A DNA stretch of 64,000 bases from Ramlibacter paludis. GTDB taxonomy: Bacteria; Pseudomonadota; Gammaproteobacteria; Burkholderiales; Burkholderiaceae_C. The stretch spans positions 124,001 to 188,000 of the forward strand of contig NZ_JAKLTM010000008.1 in assembly GCF_022012305.1 (NCBI RefSeq), written 5' to 3'. Below are positions 33,003 to 43,623 of this stretch, in pieces (within the stretch, counting starts at the first letter, position 1; each line of letters opens with the position of its first letter). A model generated the notes under the pieces. It saw nothing but the letters and a program-made list of their open reading frames with translations. It was not told the DNA's origin and made no database searches. The position numbers and the translations under genes are program-made.

Positions 33003-35918
33003 TTACTGGCAGGCCTCGCAGGTCGGATCGTCGACGCCGCAGAACTTGATGTCGGTCGCGGGTTGCGCCGCATCCATCTGCGCGCGCGCCGCGGCGGCGG
33101 CCGCATCGAGTGCGGACATTCCACCGGTTTCGCCACCGGAGGAAGAGACGGCGTTCAGGCGACCCGACTGCACCGTGCTCTTCTCCGCCTGCGTCGCGCT
33201 GGTCGTGCGCAGGTAATACGTGGTCTTCAAGCCGCGCAGCCAGGCCAGCTTGTACGTCTCGTCCAGCTTCTTCCCCGACGCCCCTGCCATGTAGATGTTC
33301 AGCGACTGCGCCTGGTCGATCCACTTCTGGCGGCGGGCGGCGGCTTCCACCAGCCACACCGGCTCGACCTCGAACGCGGTTGCATAGAGAGCCTTCACGT
33401 CCTGCGGCACGCGGTCGATGGGACGCAGCGAACCGTCGAAGTGCTTCAGGTCCATGACCATCACGTCGTCCCACAGGCCCAGGCGCTTCAGGTCGCGCAC
33501 CAGGTAGTGGTTGATGACGGTGAATTCGCCCGACAGGTTCGACTTGACCGAGAGGTTGCCGAAGCAGGGCTCGATCGAGGCGTCCACGCCGATGATGTTG
33601 GAGATGGTCGCCGTCGGGGCGATGGCCACGCAGTTGCTGTTGCGCATGCCGTCGGCGGCGATCTTCTTGCGCAGCGCGTCCCAGTCCAGGGTGGCGGAGC
33701 GGTCGACGTCCACATAGTGTTCGCCGCGCGCTTGCCCGAGCAGGTCCAGCGTGTCCAGGGGCAGGATGCCCTTGTCCCACAGCGAGCCCTTGTAGCTGGA
33801 GTACTTGCCGCGCTCGCGGGCCAGCTCGGTGGAGGCCCAGTAGGCGTGGTAGCAGACCGCTTCCATCGACTCGTCGGCGAACTGCACCGCTTCCTTGGAG
33901 GCGTAGGGAATGCGAAGTTCGTACAGCGCGTCCTGGAAGCCCATCACGCCCAGGCCCACCGGGCGATGGCGCATGTTGGAGTCGCGGGCCTTCTTGACGG
34001 CGTAGTAGTTGATGTCGATCACGTTGTCGAGCATGCGCATCGCGGTCGTGATCGTCTTCTTCAGCTTTTCCTGGTCGACCTTGCCGTCCTTCAGGTGCTG
34101 CAGCAGGTTCACGGAACCCAGGTTGCAGACCGCGGTTTCGGTGTCGCTGGTGTTCAGCGTGATTTCCGTGCACAGGTTGGACGAGTGCACCACGCCGGCG
34201 TGCTGCTGCGGCGAGCGCACGTTGCAGGCGTCCTTGAAGGTGATCCAGGGGTGGCCGGTCTCGAACAGCATCGAGAGCATCTTGCGCCACATGTCGGTGG
34301 CCTGGACGGTCTTGCTCGGCTTGATCTCGCCGCGGCGGGCCTTCTCTTCATACTGGACGTAGGCCTTCTCGAACTCGGCGCCGAACTTGTCGTGCAGGTC
34401 GGGCACGGAGGAGGGGGAGAACAGCGTCCACTCGCCCTTTTCCATCACGCGGCGCATGAACAGGTCGGGGATCCAGTTGGCCGTGTTCATGTCGTGGGTG
34501 CGGCGGCGGTCGTCGCCGGTGTTCTTGCGCAGCTCGAAGAACTCTTCCGCGTCCAGGTGCCAGGTTTCCAGGTAGGCGCAGACGGCGCCCTTGCGCTTGC
34601 CGCCCTGGTTCACCGCCACGGCGGTGTCGTTCACGACCTTCAGGAAGGGAACCACGCCCTGCGACTCGCCGTTGGTGCCCTTGATGTGCGAGCCCAGGGC
34701 GCGCACGCGCGTCCAGTCGTTGCCCAGGCCGCCGGCGAACTTGGACAGCAGCGCGTTTTCCTTGATCGACTCGTAGATGCCGTCCAGGTCGTCCGGCACC
34801 GTGGTCAGGTAGCAGGAGGACAGCTGCGAGCGCAGCGAACCGGCGTTGAACAGCGTCGGCGTGGACGACATGAAGTCGAAGCTGGACAGCACTTCGTAGA
34901 ACTCGATGGCGCGCGCTTCGCGGTCGATCTCGTTGAGCGCCAGGCCCATGGCCACGCGCATGAAGAAGGCCTGCGGCAGCTCGATGCGGGTCTTGCGCAC
35001 GTGCAGGAAGTAGCGGTCGTACAGGGTCTGCAGGCCGAGGTAGTCGAACTTGAGGTCGCGGTCGGCCTTGAGGGCGCCGCCCAGGCGCTTCAGGTCGTAC
35101 TGCAGCAGCTTTTCGTCCAGCAGCTCGTTGTCGACGCCCTTCTTGATGAAGAGGGGGAAGTTGTCGGCGTAGGCTTCGGCGCGCTCGGCCGGGGCCACTT
35201 CACGGCCCACGACTTCCTTGAAGATCGTGTGCAGCAGCAGGCGGGCCGTGACGAAGGTGTAGTCCGGCTCCTTTTCGATCAGCGTGCGGGCCGCCAGGAT
35301 GGAAGCCTTGTAGACCTCGTCGAGCGGCACGCCGTCGTACAGGTTGCGCTGCGTCTCGGCGTAGATGGGATCCGGCTTCACGTCGGCACCCAGGCCTGCG
35401 CAGGACGCCAGGATCAGCGCCTTCAGGCCCTCGACGTCCAGCGGCACGCGCTGGCCGGCGTCGAGCACGTGGAATTGCGGCGCCTTCGGTGCTTCGACCT
35501 GGTTCTGCTTGGCGCGCTCGAGCGCGCGGCGCTCGCGGTACAGCACGTAGGCGCGGGCGACCTCGTGGTGGCCGCTGCGCATCAGGCCGAGTTCGGCGGC
35601 GTCCTGGATGTCCTCGATGTGGAAGGTGCCGCCGCCCGGGCGCGAGCGCACCAGCGCGCGCACGACCGATTGCGTCAGCTGGTCGACCGACTCGCGCACG
35701 CTGGCCGAGGCCGCGCCCGTGGTGCCGTGCACCGCCAGGAAGGCCTTCATCATGGCGATGGCGATCTTGTTCGGCTCGAAAGGCACCACCGCGCCGTTGC
35801 GGCGGATGATCTGGTAATGGGCGAGCGGGGCGGCCGCGGGCGTACCCGGGGTGGCCTGGCCGGCGGCGCCGGAGACGCCGGCGAGGGGGGAGGTGGGGGT
35901 GCTCAGTGCAGGTTGCAT
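33003..35918 (-). CDS. nrdA: Ribonucleoside-diphosphate reductase subunit alpha, class I
   Basis: 971 residues. One clear N-terminal ATP-cone (~34-130, YQIIRRNGAVVPFEPNKIAIAM) and a second, degenerate cone precede the barrel, as in Pseudomonas-type NrdA. The active-site NLCTE and the glycyl/cysteine partner C in TAVCNLG are present. The extreme C-terminus CGVDDPTCEACQ carries the shuttle cysteines that re-reduce the active site. The enzyme makes dNDPs. The N-terminal 30 residues are Ala/Pro/Thr/Gly-rich. ATG 35918 follows AGGAAAGAG. Expression should be under NrdR control (see boxes upstream). Confidence 0.97.
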   Translation of the reverse strand: MQPALSTPTSPLAGVSGAAGQATPGTPAAAPLAHYQIIRRNGAVVPFEPNKIAIAMMKAFLAVHGTTGAASASVRESVDQLTQSVVRALVRSRPGGGTFHIEDIQDAAELGLMRSGHHEVARAYVLYRERRALERAKQNQVEAPKAPQFHVLDAGQRVPLDVEGLKALILASCAGLGADVKPDPIYAETQRNLYDGVPLDEVYKASILAARTLIEKEPDYTFVTARLLLHTIFKEVVGREVAPAERAEAYADNFPLFIKKGVDNELLDEKLLQYDLKRLGGALKADRDLKFDYLGLQTLYDRYFLHVRKTRIELPQAFFMRVAMGLALNEIDREARAIEFYEVLSSFDFMSSTPTLFNAGSLRSQLSSCYLTTVPDDLDGIYESIKENALLSKFAGGLGNDWTRVRALGSHIKGTNGESQGVVPFLKVVNDTAVAVNQGGKRKGAVCAYLETWHLDAEEFFELRKNTGDDRRRTHDMNTANWIPDLFMRRVMEKGEWTLFSPSSVPDLHDKFGAEFEKAYVQYEEKARRGEIKPSKTVQATDMWRKMLSMLFETGHPWITFKDACNVRSPQQHAGVVHSSNLCTEITLNTSDTETAVCNLGSVNLLQHLKDGKVDQEKLKKTITTAMRMLDNVIDINYYAVKKARDSNMRHRPVGLGVMGFQDALYELRIPYASKEAVQFADESMEAVCYHAYWASTELARERGKYSSYKGSLWDKGILPLDTLDLLGQARGEHYVDVDRSATLDWDALRKKIAADGMRNSNCVAIAPTATISNIIGVDASIEPCFGNLSVKSNLSGEFTVINHYLVRDLKRLGLWDDVMVMDLKHFDGSLRPIDRVPQDVKALYATAFEVEPVWLVEAAARRQKWIDQAQSLNIYMAGASGKKLDETYKLAWLRGLKTTYYLRTTSATQAEKSTVQSGRLNAVSSSGGETGGMSALDAAAAAARAQMDAAQPATDIKFCGVDDPTCEACQ

Positions 35919-35987
35919 ACGTCTCTTTCCTGGTGCTGCGAGTTGTTCTTTGGCAGGGGCGTGAGTGTAATCGCTGCCGGTGTCGAA

Positions 35988-36003
35988 GCACTATATATAG
36001 GGT
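35988..36003 (-). promoter_or_regulatory. NrdR box 1
   Basis: GCACTATATATAGGGT on the plus strand, close to the NrdR consensus (acaCwATATATwgtgt). It overlaps the predicted -10 box of nrdA. Its centre is 31 bp (three helical turns) from box 2. Confidence 0.85.
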
Positions 36004-36018
36004 CCGAGTCCGATTCAA
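35990..36018 (-). promoter_or_regulatory. Predicted nrdA promoter
   Basis: Minus strand: -35 TTGAAT (36018-36013), a 17-base spacer and -10 TATAGT (35995-35990). The -10 box lies within NrdR box 1, and box 2 abuts the -35, so NrdR binding would block RNA polymerase. Confidence 0.7.
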
Positions 36019-36034
36019 GCACTAGATGTAGTGG
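36019..36034 (-). promoter_or_regulatory. NrdR box 2
   Basis: GCACTAGATGTAGTGG, a near-perfect palindrome matching the NrdR consensus, immediately upstream of the nrdA -35 box. The spacing to box 1 is typical of NrdR-regulated nrd operons. Confidence 0.85.
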
Positions 36035-36049
36035 TTGTCACGGGGTTGC

Positions 36050-36092
36050 GGTGGACAGCCCTGTGGACAAGCTTGTGGAGCGCCTGTGGCCG
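36050..36092. promoter_or_regulatory. Cluster of TGTGG motifs, one like a DnaA box
   Basis: Four closely spaced GTGG-containing units, including TGTGGACAA (36062-36070), the reverse complement of TTGTCCACA, which differs from the E. coli DnaA box by one base. It lies upstream of the NrdR boxes. DnaA controls nrdAB in E. coli; the same role here is an inference. Confidence 0.4.
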
Positions 36093-36131
36093 AAACAAGC
36101 GTGAACCAATTGGCGCGCCGCGCGTTGCGGC

Positions 36132-36705
36132 TCAGCAACTCGCTGCGGGAAACCACTCCGCGGGCCACGCGAGTTCGCGTTGCAGCAAGGCCCAATCGAA
36201 CTGCGCGCCGGGATCGCGCTTGCGCCCGGGCGCGATGTGCTCGTGCCCGGCGACATAGCGGACCGGATAGTGCTGGCCCAGCGCCGAGGCGAGCGCCGCC
36301 AGCGCCTCGTACTGCTCCGGCTCGAAGGCCTCGTCCTCCAGGCCTTCCAGCTCGATGCCGATCGAGTCGTCGTTGCAGTTGGCGCGGCCGCGCCACTGCG
36401 AGGGCCCGGCGTGCCAGGCGCGGTCGTCGCAGCTGACGAACTGCCACACCGCGCCGTCGCGCCGCACGTAGAAGTGCGACGAGACCTGCATGCCCTCGAT
36501 CTGCTTGAAATACGGGTGCGCGTTCCAGTCCAGCGTGTTCGTGAACAGCTGCTGCACCTCGTTGCCGCCGTAGACCCCGGGCGGCAGGCTGATGGAATGC
36601 ACCACCAGCAGGTCGATCAGCGCGCCCGCGGGGCGCGGGCCGAAATTGGGGGAATCCAGCCGGCGGGCGAAACGGTACCAGCCGTCCTCGAACAAGGCCG
36701 AGGCA

Positions 36706-36713
<8 letters not shown>
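36132..36713 (-). CDS. ampD: 1,6-anhydro-N-acetylmuramyl-L-alanine amidase AmpD
   Basis: 193 residues from GTG 36713, which overlaps the pilR stop by eight bases. The N-acetylmuramoyl-L-alanine amidase fold has zinc-ligand candidates His in LLVVHSISLPPG and His/Asp in AGHEHIAPGRKRDPG. Also conserved are NDDSIGIELEG, with the catalytic Glu, and RAWHAG. AmpD cleaves recycled muropeptides in the cytoplasm and, where AmpR/AmpC occur, lowers beta-lactamase induction. No signal peptide, as expected for AmpD. An ATG-led longer frame (from 36752) lies inside pilR and is not preferred. Confidence 0.93.
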
Positions 36714-38204
<1,491 letters not shown>

Positions 38205-38205
<1 letters not shown>

Positions 38206-39905
38206 CAGGTGCCTATTGTGTCAAAGGGCTGGCGCCCGGGCAGCACCGGCGCGCGCGTTCGGAACGCCACCGTGAATTCGTTGCCATCGCGGCCGCTGCC
38301 GTCCGGCGCCGGCGCGCGCGCATAGCCGATGGTGGCGCCGTGCCGGTCGCACAGTTCGCGGCAGATGTAGAGCCCCAGGCCGCTGGAGCGGCTTTCCGAC
38401 GAGAAGAAAGGCTCGAACAGGTGCCGCTGCACGCCCGGGTCCAGCGGCGCCCCGTTGCTCCACACGTGCAGCCGCGCCTGCTCGCCCGCCATCGAGGTCG
38501 CGACGACGATCGCGCCCGGCGCCGGGCTGGCGTAGCGCAGCGCGTTGTCCAGGAGGTTCACCAGGATGCGCCGCAGGTGCTCGCCGTCGAAAGCCGACCA
38601 GGCGGCCTGCGATTTCAGCTGGATGCGCAGGCGCGGGCCGGCGTGCGTGTGGCGCTCCCATTCGCGGGCGAAGGTCTCCACCGCCTGGTCCAGCTCCAGC
38701 CAGTCGGCGGTGGTCTGCTGCACGCGCGCCAGGTTCAGGATCTCTTCCACGATCTGCGACAGGCGCTGCGCGTTCTTGCTGACCAGCGCGCTCAGTTGCT
38801 GGTGCGAGCTGTCGGAGAGCTCCTCCGCCAGCAGGCCGTTGGCCTGGGCGATCGCCGCCAGCGGATTGCGGATCTCGTGCGCCACCGCCGCGGTCATGCG
38901 GCCCATGGAGGCGAGCTTCTCGGTGCGCAGCCGCGCCTCGGCCTCGCGCAGGTCCTGCAGGAACATCACGCACAGGGCGTCGCCGTCCATGTCCTGCGGC
39001 GGCGTCAGGCGCGTGCGCACGCGCACGTGCAGCCGCTCGGCGGGCGCGAGTTCCAGCGCCAGTTCCGCCGTCTGCGCGGTCAGGTCGGCAAAGGTGCGCT
39101 GCGCCAGCGCCACCAGCGGGGTCCAGCCGGGCCGCGAGATCAGCGCCAGCGAAGCCGGCGCCTCGCGCGCCTGCCATCCGAGCAGCGAACGGGCGGCGGG
39201 ATTGGCGGCGTGGATGCGCCAGTCGGCGCCGACCACCAGCACGCCTTCGGTCAGCGTCTCGATCACCACCTCGTTGACGTGCGCCTGCGTGCGGATCGCC
39301 GAGCGGCTGCGCCGCGCCAGCGATTCCTCGCGCGCCAGCCGCGCGGCCAGCTGGTTGGCCAGCACGGCGACCGCGAAGTAGCCGCCGCCGGTGAGGCCGG
39401 CCTGCAGCAGCGGCTGCGTGTGGTCGGCAAGCTGCAGGGCGGTCAGCCAGCCGTCGATCAGCAGCAGGATGGTGACGCCGGCCGCGGTGCCCAGCGCCAG
39501 CAGCGGCGAGCCCAGCACCGAAGCCGTGAGCACGGGCAGCGCATAGAGCGGCGAGTAATTGAGGCCGGCCACCTGCAGGAACTGCAGGGAGGAGAAAGCC
39601 ACCAGGTCGATGCCGATGGTCGACACCCACTGCGGGTCGAAGGTGCGGCCCGGCAGCGCGGGCTTGGTCAGCAGCCGCACCGCCATCGAGGCGCCGAGGT
39701 AGGCGGCGCACAGGCCCAGCTGCCAGCCGTTGACGGAAGCCAGCCCCAGCAGCATCAGGCCGCCCAGCACCACCATCAGCACCAGCGCGATGCCCATGCG
39801 GGCCGCCATGAACCCGAGCCACAGGCGGTGGAAGGCGGAGACCTCGGGCGACTCGGCGCGCAGGTGCGCGTCCCAGGAGGAGAACTCGGAGATGGCGAAG
39901 GCCAC
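38205..39905 (-). CDS. pilS: Sensor histidine kinase (PilS-like)
   Basis: 566 residues from GTG 39905. About six membrane helices span ~25-200, followed by a PAS-like segment (VNEVVIETLTEGVLVVGADWRIHAANPAA) and then the kinase core: H-box VAHEIRNPLAAI, N-box LVNLLDNALRYAS, and G-boxes SSGLGLYICREL. This is the plan of PilS. It is followed directly by pilR. The small gene upstream ends two bases before the start. No good ribosome site is seen, so translation probably relies on coupling. Confidence 0.88.
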
Positions 39906-39907
39906 GC

Positions 39908-40153
39908 TCAGGCACCGCCCTTGATGCGGTGTTCCTGGCTGCAATAGAGCACGCCGTTGGTTCCGGGCACGGCGTCGGGCCGCGGCAGGTGCACGCCGCA
40001 GACCGGACAGCGCACCATGTCCTGCGGGCCCGCGGCGGGCGGCGCGGGGGGCGCGGGTGGGCGGGCGCGGGCATTGCGATCGGCCAGCCGGCCGTTGCGC
40101 CACAGCAGGTAGGCAACCAGCAGGACGGCCGCCAGCAGCAGGTATTTCATCAT
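39908..40153 (-). CDS. Small membrane-anchored protein with a zinc-site CxxC...C motif (PP0621 type)
   Basis: 81 residues. One N-terminal membrane helix (MMKYLLLAAVLLVAYLLW), a Pro-rich linker, and then CPVCGVHLPR...YCSQEH: a CxxC with a downstream Cys and His that should bind one zinc. The group is often found just upstream of pilS in Burkholderiales. It overlaps the stop of the cytochrome-assembly gene by one base. Function unknown. Confidence 0.8.
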   Translation of the reverse strand: MMKYLLLAAVLLVAYLLWRNGRLADRNARARPPAPPAPPAAGPQDMVRCPVCGVHLPRPDAVPGTNGVLYCSQEHRIKGGA

Positions 40154-40950
40154 CACGCGGCCCGCCGCAGGACGACTTCCAGCACGAAGCGCGAACCGAC
40201 GTACGCCAGCAGCAGCAGCAGCGAGCCGACGTAGATCGCCTGCACCGCGCGCTTGCCGCGCAGGCCGAAACGCGCGCGTCCCAGCAGCAGCAGCGCGAAG
40301 GCGATCCAGGACAGCACCGAGAACACGGTCTTGTGGTCCCAACGCCAGGCGCGGCCGTACAGCACCTCGGAGAAGAAGACGCCGGCCAGCAGCGTCGCCG
40401 ACAGCAGCACGAAACCGGCGGTGGCAAAGCGGAAGGTCAGGCGCTCCAGCGTCAGCAAGGGCAGGCCCGCCTGCGGTTCCGCGGCATGGCGGATCGTGCG
40501 CTCCACCCGCTGCATGAGCCAGGCGTGCACCACGGCGGCCGCGAACAGCCCATAGGAAGCGATGCCCAGCGCCCAATGCAGGGGCAGCCAGGGCGAGGTG
40601 CTCACGTGCAAGGGCGTGCCGGGGAAGGCCAGCGCCAGCAGCACCGCGGCGGCGCCGAGGCCGGCCAGGGCCAGCCGGGCCTGCAGTTGCGGGAACAGCT
40701 GGCGCTCCACCGTGTAGACGGTCAGCACCAGCCAGGCGGTCACCGAAAGAGCGGGCGCGAAGCCGAAGCGGGGCGTGTCCCCCAGCAGCGACCAGGCCAG
40801 GGCGGCGGCGTGCAGGAACCAGGCGGCCACCAGCACGCGCTTGGCCGCCGTATCGCTCAGCCGCGCGGAGCCTGCGGCCGGGACTGCGTAGGCCGCGGCC
40901 GCCGCCACGGACAGCGCCAGGCCGGCCGGGGACGCACTGGATAAAATCAT
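40153..40950 (-). CDS. Cytochrome c assembly family membrane protein (CcsA/YpjD-like)
   Basis: 265 residues, about eight membrane helices. The tryptophan-rich segment and conserved histidines of the CcmC/CcsA/HemX family appear (LHVSTSPWLPLHWALGIASYGLFAAAVVHAWLM; RAWRWDHKTVFSVLSWIAF). The family presents haem to the cytochrome c machinery; the YpjD subgroup next to ffh has no proven role. It starts 79 bases from ffh on the other strand, so the two share a divergent promoter region. Confidence 0.88.
   Translation of the reverse strand: MILSSASPAGLALSVAAAAAYAVPAAGSARLSDTAAKRVLVAAWFLHAAALAWSLLGDTPRFGFAPALSVTAWLVLTVYTVERQLFPQLQARLALAGLGAAAVLLALAFPGTPLHVSTSPWLPLHWALGIASYGLFAAAVVHAWLMQRVERTIRHAAEPQAGLPLLTLERLTFRFATAGFVLLSATLLAGVFFSEVLYGRAWRWDHKTVFSVLSWIAFALLLLGRARFGLRGKRAVQAIYVGSLLLLLAYVGSRFVLEVVLRRAA
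40942..40947 (+). promoter_or_regulatory. Putative -10 element for ffh
   Basis: TAAAAT, 83 bases before the ffh start, overlapping the end of the divergent reading frame. No convincing -35. A minus-strand TAAACT just upstream could serve the divergent gene. Confidence 0.35.
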
Positions 40951-41029
40951 GCAGTCAAGTTTAGTCTCCTCGACCGCACGGCCCGCATGGCGTGTGGCGC
41001 AACCCCCACTCCCTCCACCCCCCTCATTC

Positions 41030-42397
41030 ATGGCCACCTCCGCCCTCAGCGACAAACTATCCCGGCTCGTGAAGCAGATGCGCGGCCAGGCCCGCATCAC
41101 CGAGGAGAACGTGCAGGACATGCTGCGCGAAGTGCGCATGGCGCTGCTGGAGGCCGACGTGGCCCTGCCGGTGGTGCGCGACTTCGTGGCGCGCGTCAAG
41201 GAAAAGGCGCTGGGCCAGGAGGTGGTCGCCTCGCTCAACCCCGGCCAGGTGCTGGTGAGCATCGTGCATCGCGAGCTGGCCGCCACCATGGGCGAGGGGG
41301 TGAGCGACATCAACCTGGCCGCCCAGCCGCCGGCCGTGATCCTGATGGCGGGCCTGCAGGGCGCCGGCAAGACCACCACCACCGCCAAGCTGGCCAAGCA
41401 CCTGATCGAGAAGCGCAAGAAGAAGGTGCTGACGGTGTCGGGCGACGTCTACCGCCCGGCAGCCATCGAACAGCTGAAGACCGTGACCAAGCAGGCCGGC
41501 GCCGAGTGGTTCCCCTCCACGCCCGACCAGAAACCGGTGGACATCGCCCGCGCGGCGATCGACTACGCCCGCAAGCAGTACTTCGACGTGCTGCTGGTCG
41601 ACACCGCCGGCCGCCTCGCGATCGACGAAGCGCTGATGCGCGAGATCAAGGAACTGCACGCGGTGCTGAACCCGGTGGAGACGCTGTTCGTGGTCGACGC
41701 CATGCAGGGCCAGGACGCGGTCAACACCGCCAAGGCCTTCAGGGAAGCGCTGCCGCTCACCGGCATCATCCTGACCAAGCTGGACGGCGACTCGCGCGGC
41801 GGCGCGGCGCTGTCGGTGCGGCAGATCACCGGCGCGCCGATCAAGTTCGCCGGCACCAGCGAGAAGATCGACGGCCTGGAAGTGTTCGACGCCGACCGCC
41901 ATGCCGGCCGCGTGCTGGGCATGGGCGACATCGTGGCGCTGGTGGAGCAGGTGCAGGCCGGCGTCGACATGGAGGCCGCGCAGAAGCTGGCCGCCAAGGT
42001 CAAGAGCGGCGAGGGCTTCGACCTGAACGACTTCCTGGCGCAGCTGCAGCAGATGAAGAGCATGGGCGGGCTGCAGAACCTGATGGACAAGATGCCCGCG
42101 CAGATGCAGGCCAAGGCCGGCGCCGTCGACATGGACAAGGCGGAAAGGGACATCCGGCGCAAGGAAGGAATCATCTCCAGCATGACCAAGCTGGAGCGCC
42201 GCAAGCCCGACATCATCAAGGCCACCCGCAAGCGCCGCATCGCCGCGGGAGCCGGCGTGCAGGTGCAGGAGGTGAACCGGCTGCTCAACGAGTTCGAGCA
42301 GATGCAGACCATGATGAAGAAGATGCGCGGCGGCGGGATGATGAAGCTGATGAAACGGCTGGGTGGCAAGGGCGGATTACCCAAGATGCCTTTTTGA
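41030..42397 (+). CDS. ffh: Signal recognition particle protein Ffh
   Basis: 455 residues. N-domain, then the GTPase G-domain (GLQGAGKT at 108-115, DTAGRLA, TKLDGDSRGG), then the methionine-rich M-domain (MKKMRGGGMMKLMKRL), which binds 4.5S RNA and signal sequences. With FtsY it targets membrane proteins to the translocon. ATG 41030 gives MATSALSDKL; an upstream in-frame extension is rich in Pro and not conserved. No 4.5S RNA gene is seen in the window. Confidence 0.97.
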   Translation: MATSALSDKLSRLVKQMRGQARITEENVQDMLREVRMALLEADVALPVVRDFVARVKEKALGQEVVASLNPGQVLVSIVHRELAATMGEGVSDINLAAQPPAVILMAGLQGAGKTTTTAKLAKHLIEKRKKKVLTVSGDVYRPAAIEQLKTVTKQAGAEWFPSTPDQKPVDIARAAIDYARKQYFDVLLVDTAGRLAIDEALMREIKELHAVLNPVETLFVVDAMQGQDAVNTAKAFREALPLTGIILTKLDGDSRGGAALSVRQITGAPIKFAGTSEKIDGLEVFDADRHAGRVLGMGDIVALVEQVQAGVDMEAAQKLAAKVKSGEGFDLNDFLAQLQQMKSMGGLQNLMDKMPAQMQAKAGAVDMDKAERDIRRKEGIISSMTKLERRKPDIIKATRKRRIAAGAGVQVQEVNRLLNEFEQMQTMMKKMRGGGMMKLMKRLGGKGGLPKMPF

Positions 42398-42421
42398 GGA
42401 TCGTTGGCATACTTCCAGGCC

Positions 42422-43612
42422 ATGAACCTGGTCGATTCCTTTGCCGACATCTCCCGCTTCGTCGCGCTGCGGCGCGACATCCACGCCCACCCCGAGCTGG
42501 GCTTCCAGGAGCACCGCACCTCGAAGATCGTCGCCGACCTGCTGCGCGAATGGGGCATGGCAGTCCATGAAGGCGTCGCCGGGACCGGCGTCGTCGGGGT
42601 GCTGCGCTGCGGCACCGGCCGGCGCACCATCGGCCTGCGCGCCGATCTCGACGCCTTGCCGCTGCAGGAGGAGAACCACTTCCCGCACCGCTCGCGGCAC
42701 GACGGCCGCATGCATGCCTGCGGCCACGATGGCCACACCACGATGCTGCTGGCCGCGGCCTGGCACCTGGCCCGGTCGCGCGACTTCGACGGCACGGTGA
42801 ACTTCATCTTCCAGCCGGCCGAGGAGATGGGCAAGGCCGGCGCGCTGAAGATGATCGAGGACGGCCTCTTCGAGCGCTTCCCCTGCGAAGCGGTGTTCGC
42901 GCTTCACAACTTCGCCGTCGGCGTCGGCACCTTCGCCACCAACCACGGCGCGCTCATGGCCTCCAGCAATACCTGGAAGGTGACGATCCACGGCCGCGGC
43001 ACCCATGCCTCGATGCCGCACACCGGCATCGATCCGGTGGCGGCGGTGATCAACCTGGGGCAGCAGCTGCAGTCCCTGGTGCCGCGCGTCATCAACTCCG
43101 AGCAGCGTGCCCTGCTGGCAGTGACCCAGATCCAGGGTTCCGGCGCGCCCAACGTGATCCCCGACGAGGCCTGGGTCGGGGGCACGGTGCGCACCTTTTC
43201 CACCGACGCCACCGACCGCATCGAAGCGGGCCTGCGCCAGTTGGCCGAAGGCGTGGCGCAGGCGCACGGCTGCCGCGCGGAAGTGATGTTCCGCCGCGCT
43301 TCGCCGCCGGTGGTGAACCACGAGCAGGAAGCGCGCTTCGCCGCGCAGGTGATGCGCGAGGTGGTGGGTGACGGACAGGTCGACGAGCAATTCCCGGCCG
43401 TGATGGGCGCGGAAGACTTCGCCCACATGCTGCGCGTGCGCCCCGGCTGCTATGCCTTCATCGGCAACGGCGACGGCGGCCACCGCATGCCGGACCACGG
43501 GCCCGGTCCTTGCATCATCCACAACACCTCGTTCGATTTCAACGACGAGATCATTCCCATCGGCGCCAGCTACTTCGTGCGGCTGGCGCAGCAATGGCTG
43601 GCGCAACCCTGA
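42422..43612 (+). CDS. M20-family amidohydrolase (hippurate hydrolase type)
   Basis: 396 residues. The metal-binding motifs of the M20D subfamily are visible: LRRDIHAHPELGFQE, RADLDALPLQEE, HACGHDGHTTMLLAAA, FQPAEEMGKAGA and MGAEDFAHML. These enzymes hydrolyse N-acyl amino acids (hippurate, N-acetyl-diaminopimelate, indole-acetyl conjugates); the natural substrate is open. ATG 42422 is chosen over an upstream in-frame TTG. A solute-binding protein gene follows 12 bases after the stop and may be in the same operon. Confidence 0.92.
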   Translation: MNLVDSFADISRFVALRRDIHAHPELGFQEHRTSKIVADLLREWGMAVHEGVAGTGVVGVLRCGTGRRTIGLRADLDALPLQEENHFPHRSRHDGRMHACGHDGHTTMLLAAAWHLARSRDFDGTVNFIFQPAEEMGKAGALKMIEDGLFERFPCEAVFALHNFAVGVGTFATNHGALMASSNTWKVTIHGRGTHASMPHTGIDPVAAVINLGQQLQSLVPRVINSEQRALLAVTQIQGSGAPNVIPDEAWVGGTVRTFSTDATDRIEAGLRQLAEGVAQAHGCRAEVMFRRASPPVVNHEQEARFAAQVMREVVGDGQVDEQFPAVMGAEDFAHMLRVRPGCYAFIGNGDGGHRMPDHGPGPCIIHNTSFDFNDEIIPIGASYFVRLAQQWLAQP

Positions 43613-43623
43613 AGGAGAAGTCC

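Noticed and set aside
36050..36092. Replication origin
   Set aside because: A few DnaA-like motifs occur, but there is no AT-rich unwinding region and no dnaA/dnaN or parAB genes nearby.
32949..36104. Plus-strand frame of 1051 codons across nrdA
   Set aside because: It is antisense to nrdA, whose active-site motifs are all present on the minus strand. It also lacks any recognisable domain.
36031..36436. Short plus-strand frames over ampD and the nrdA regulatory region
   Set aside because: They run over NrdR boxes and the ampD coding strand, with no ribosome site.
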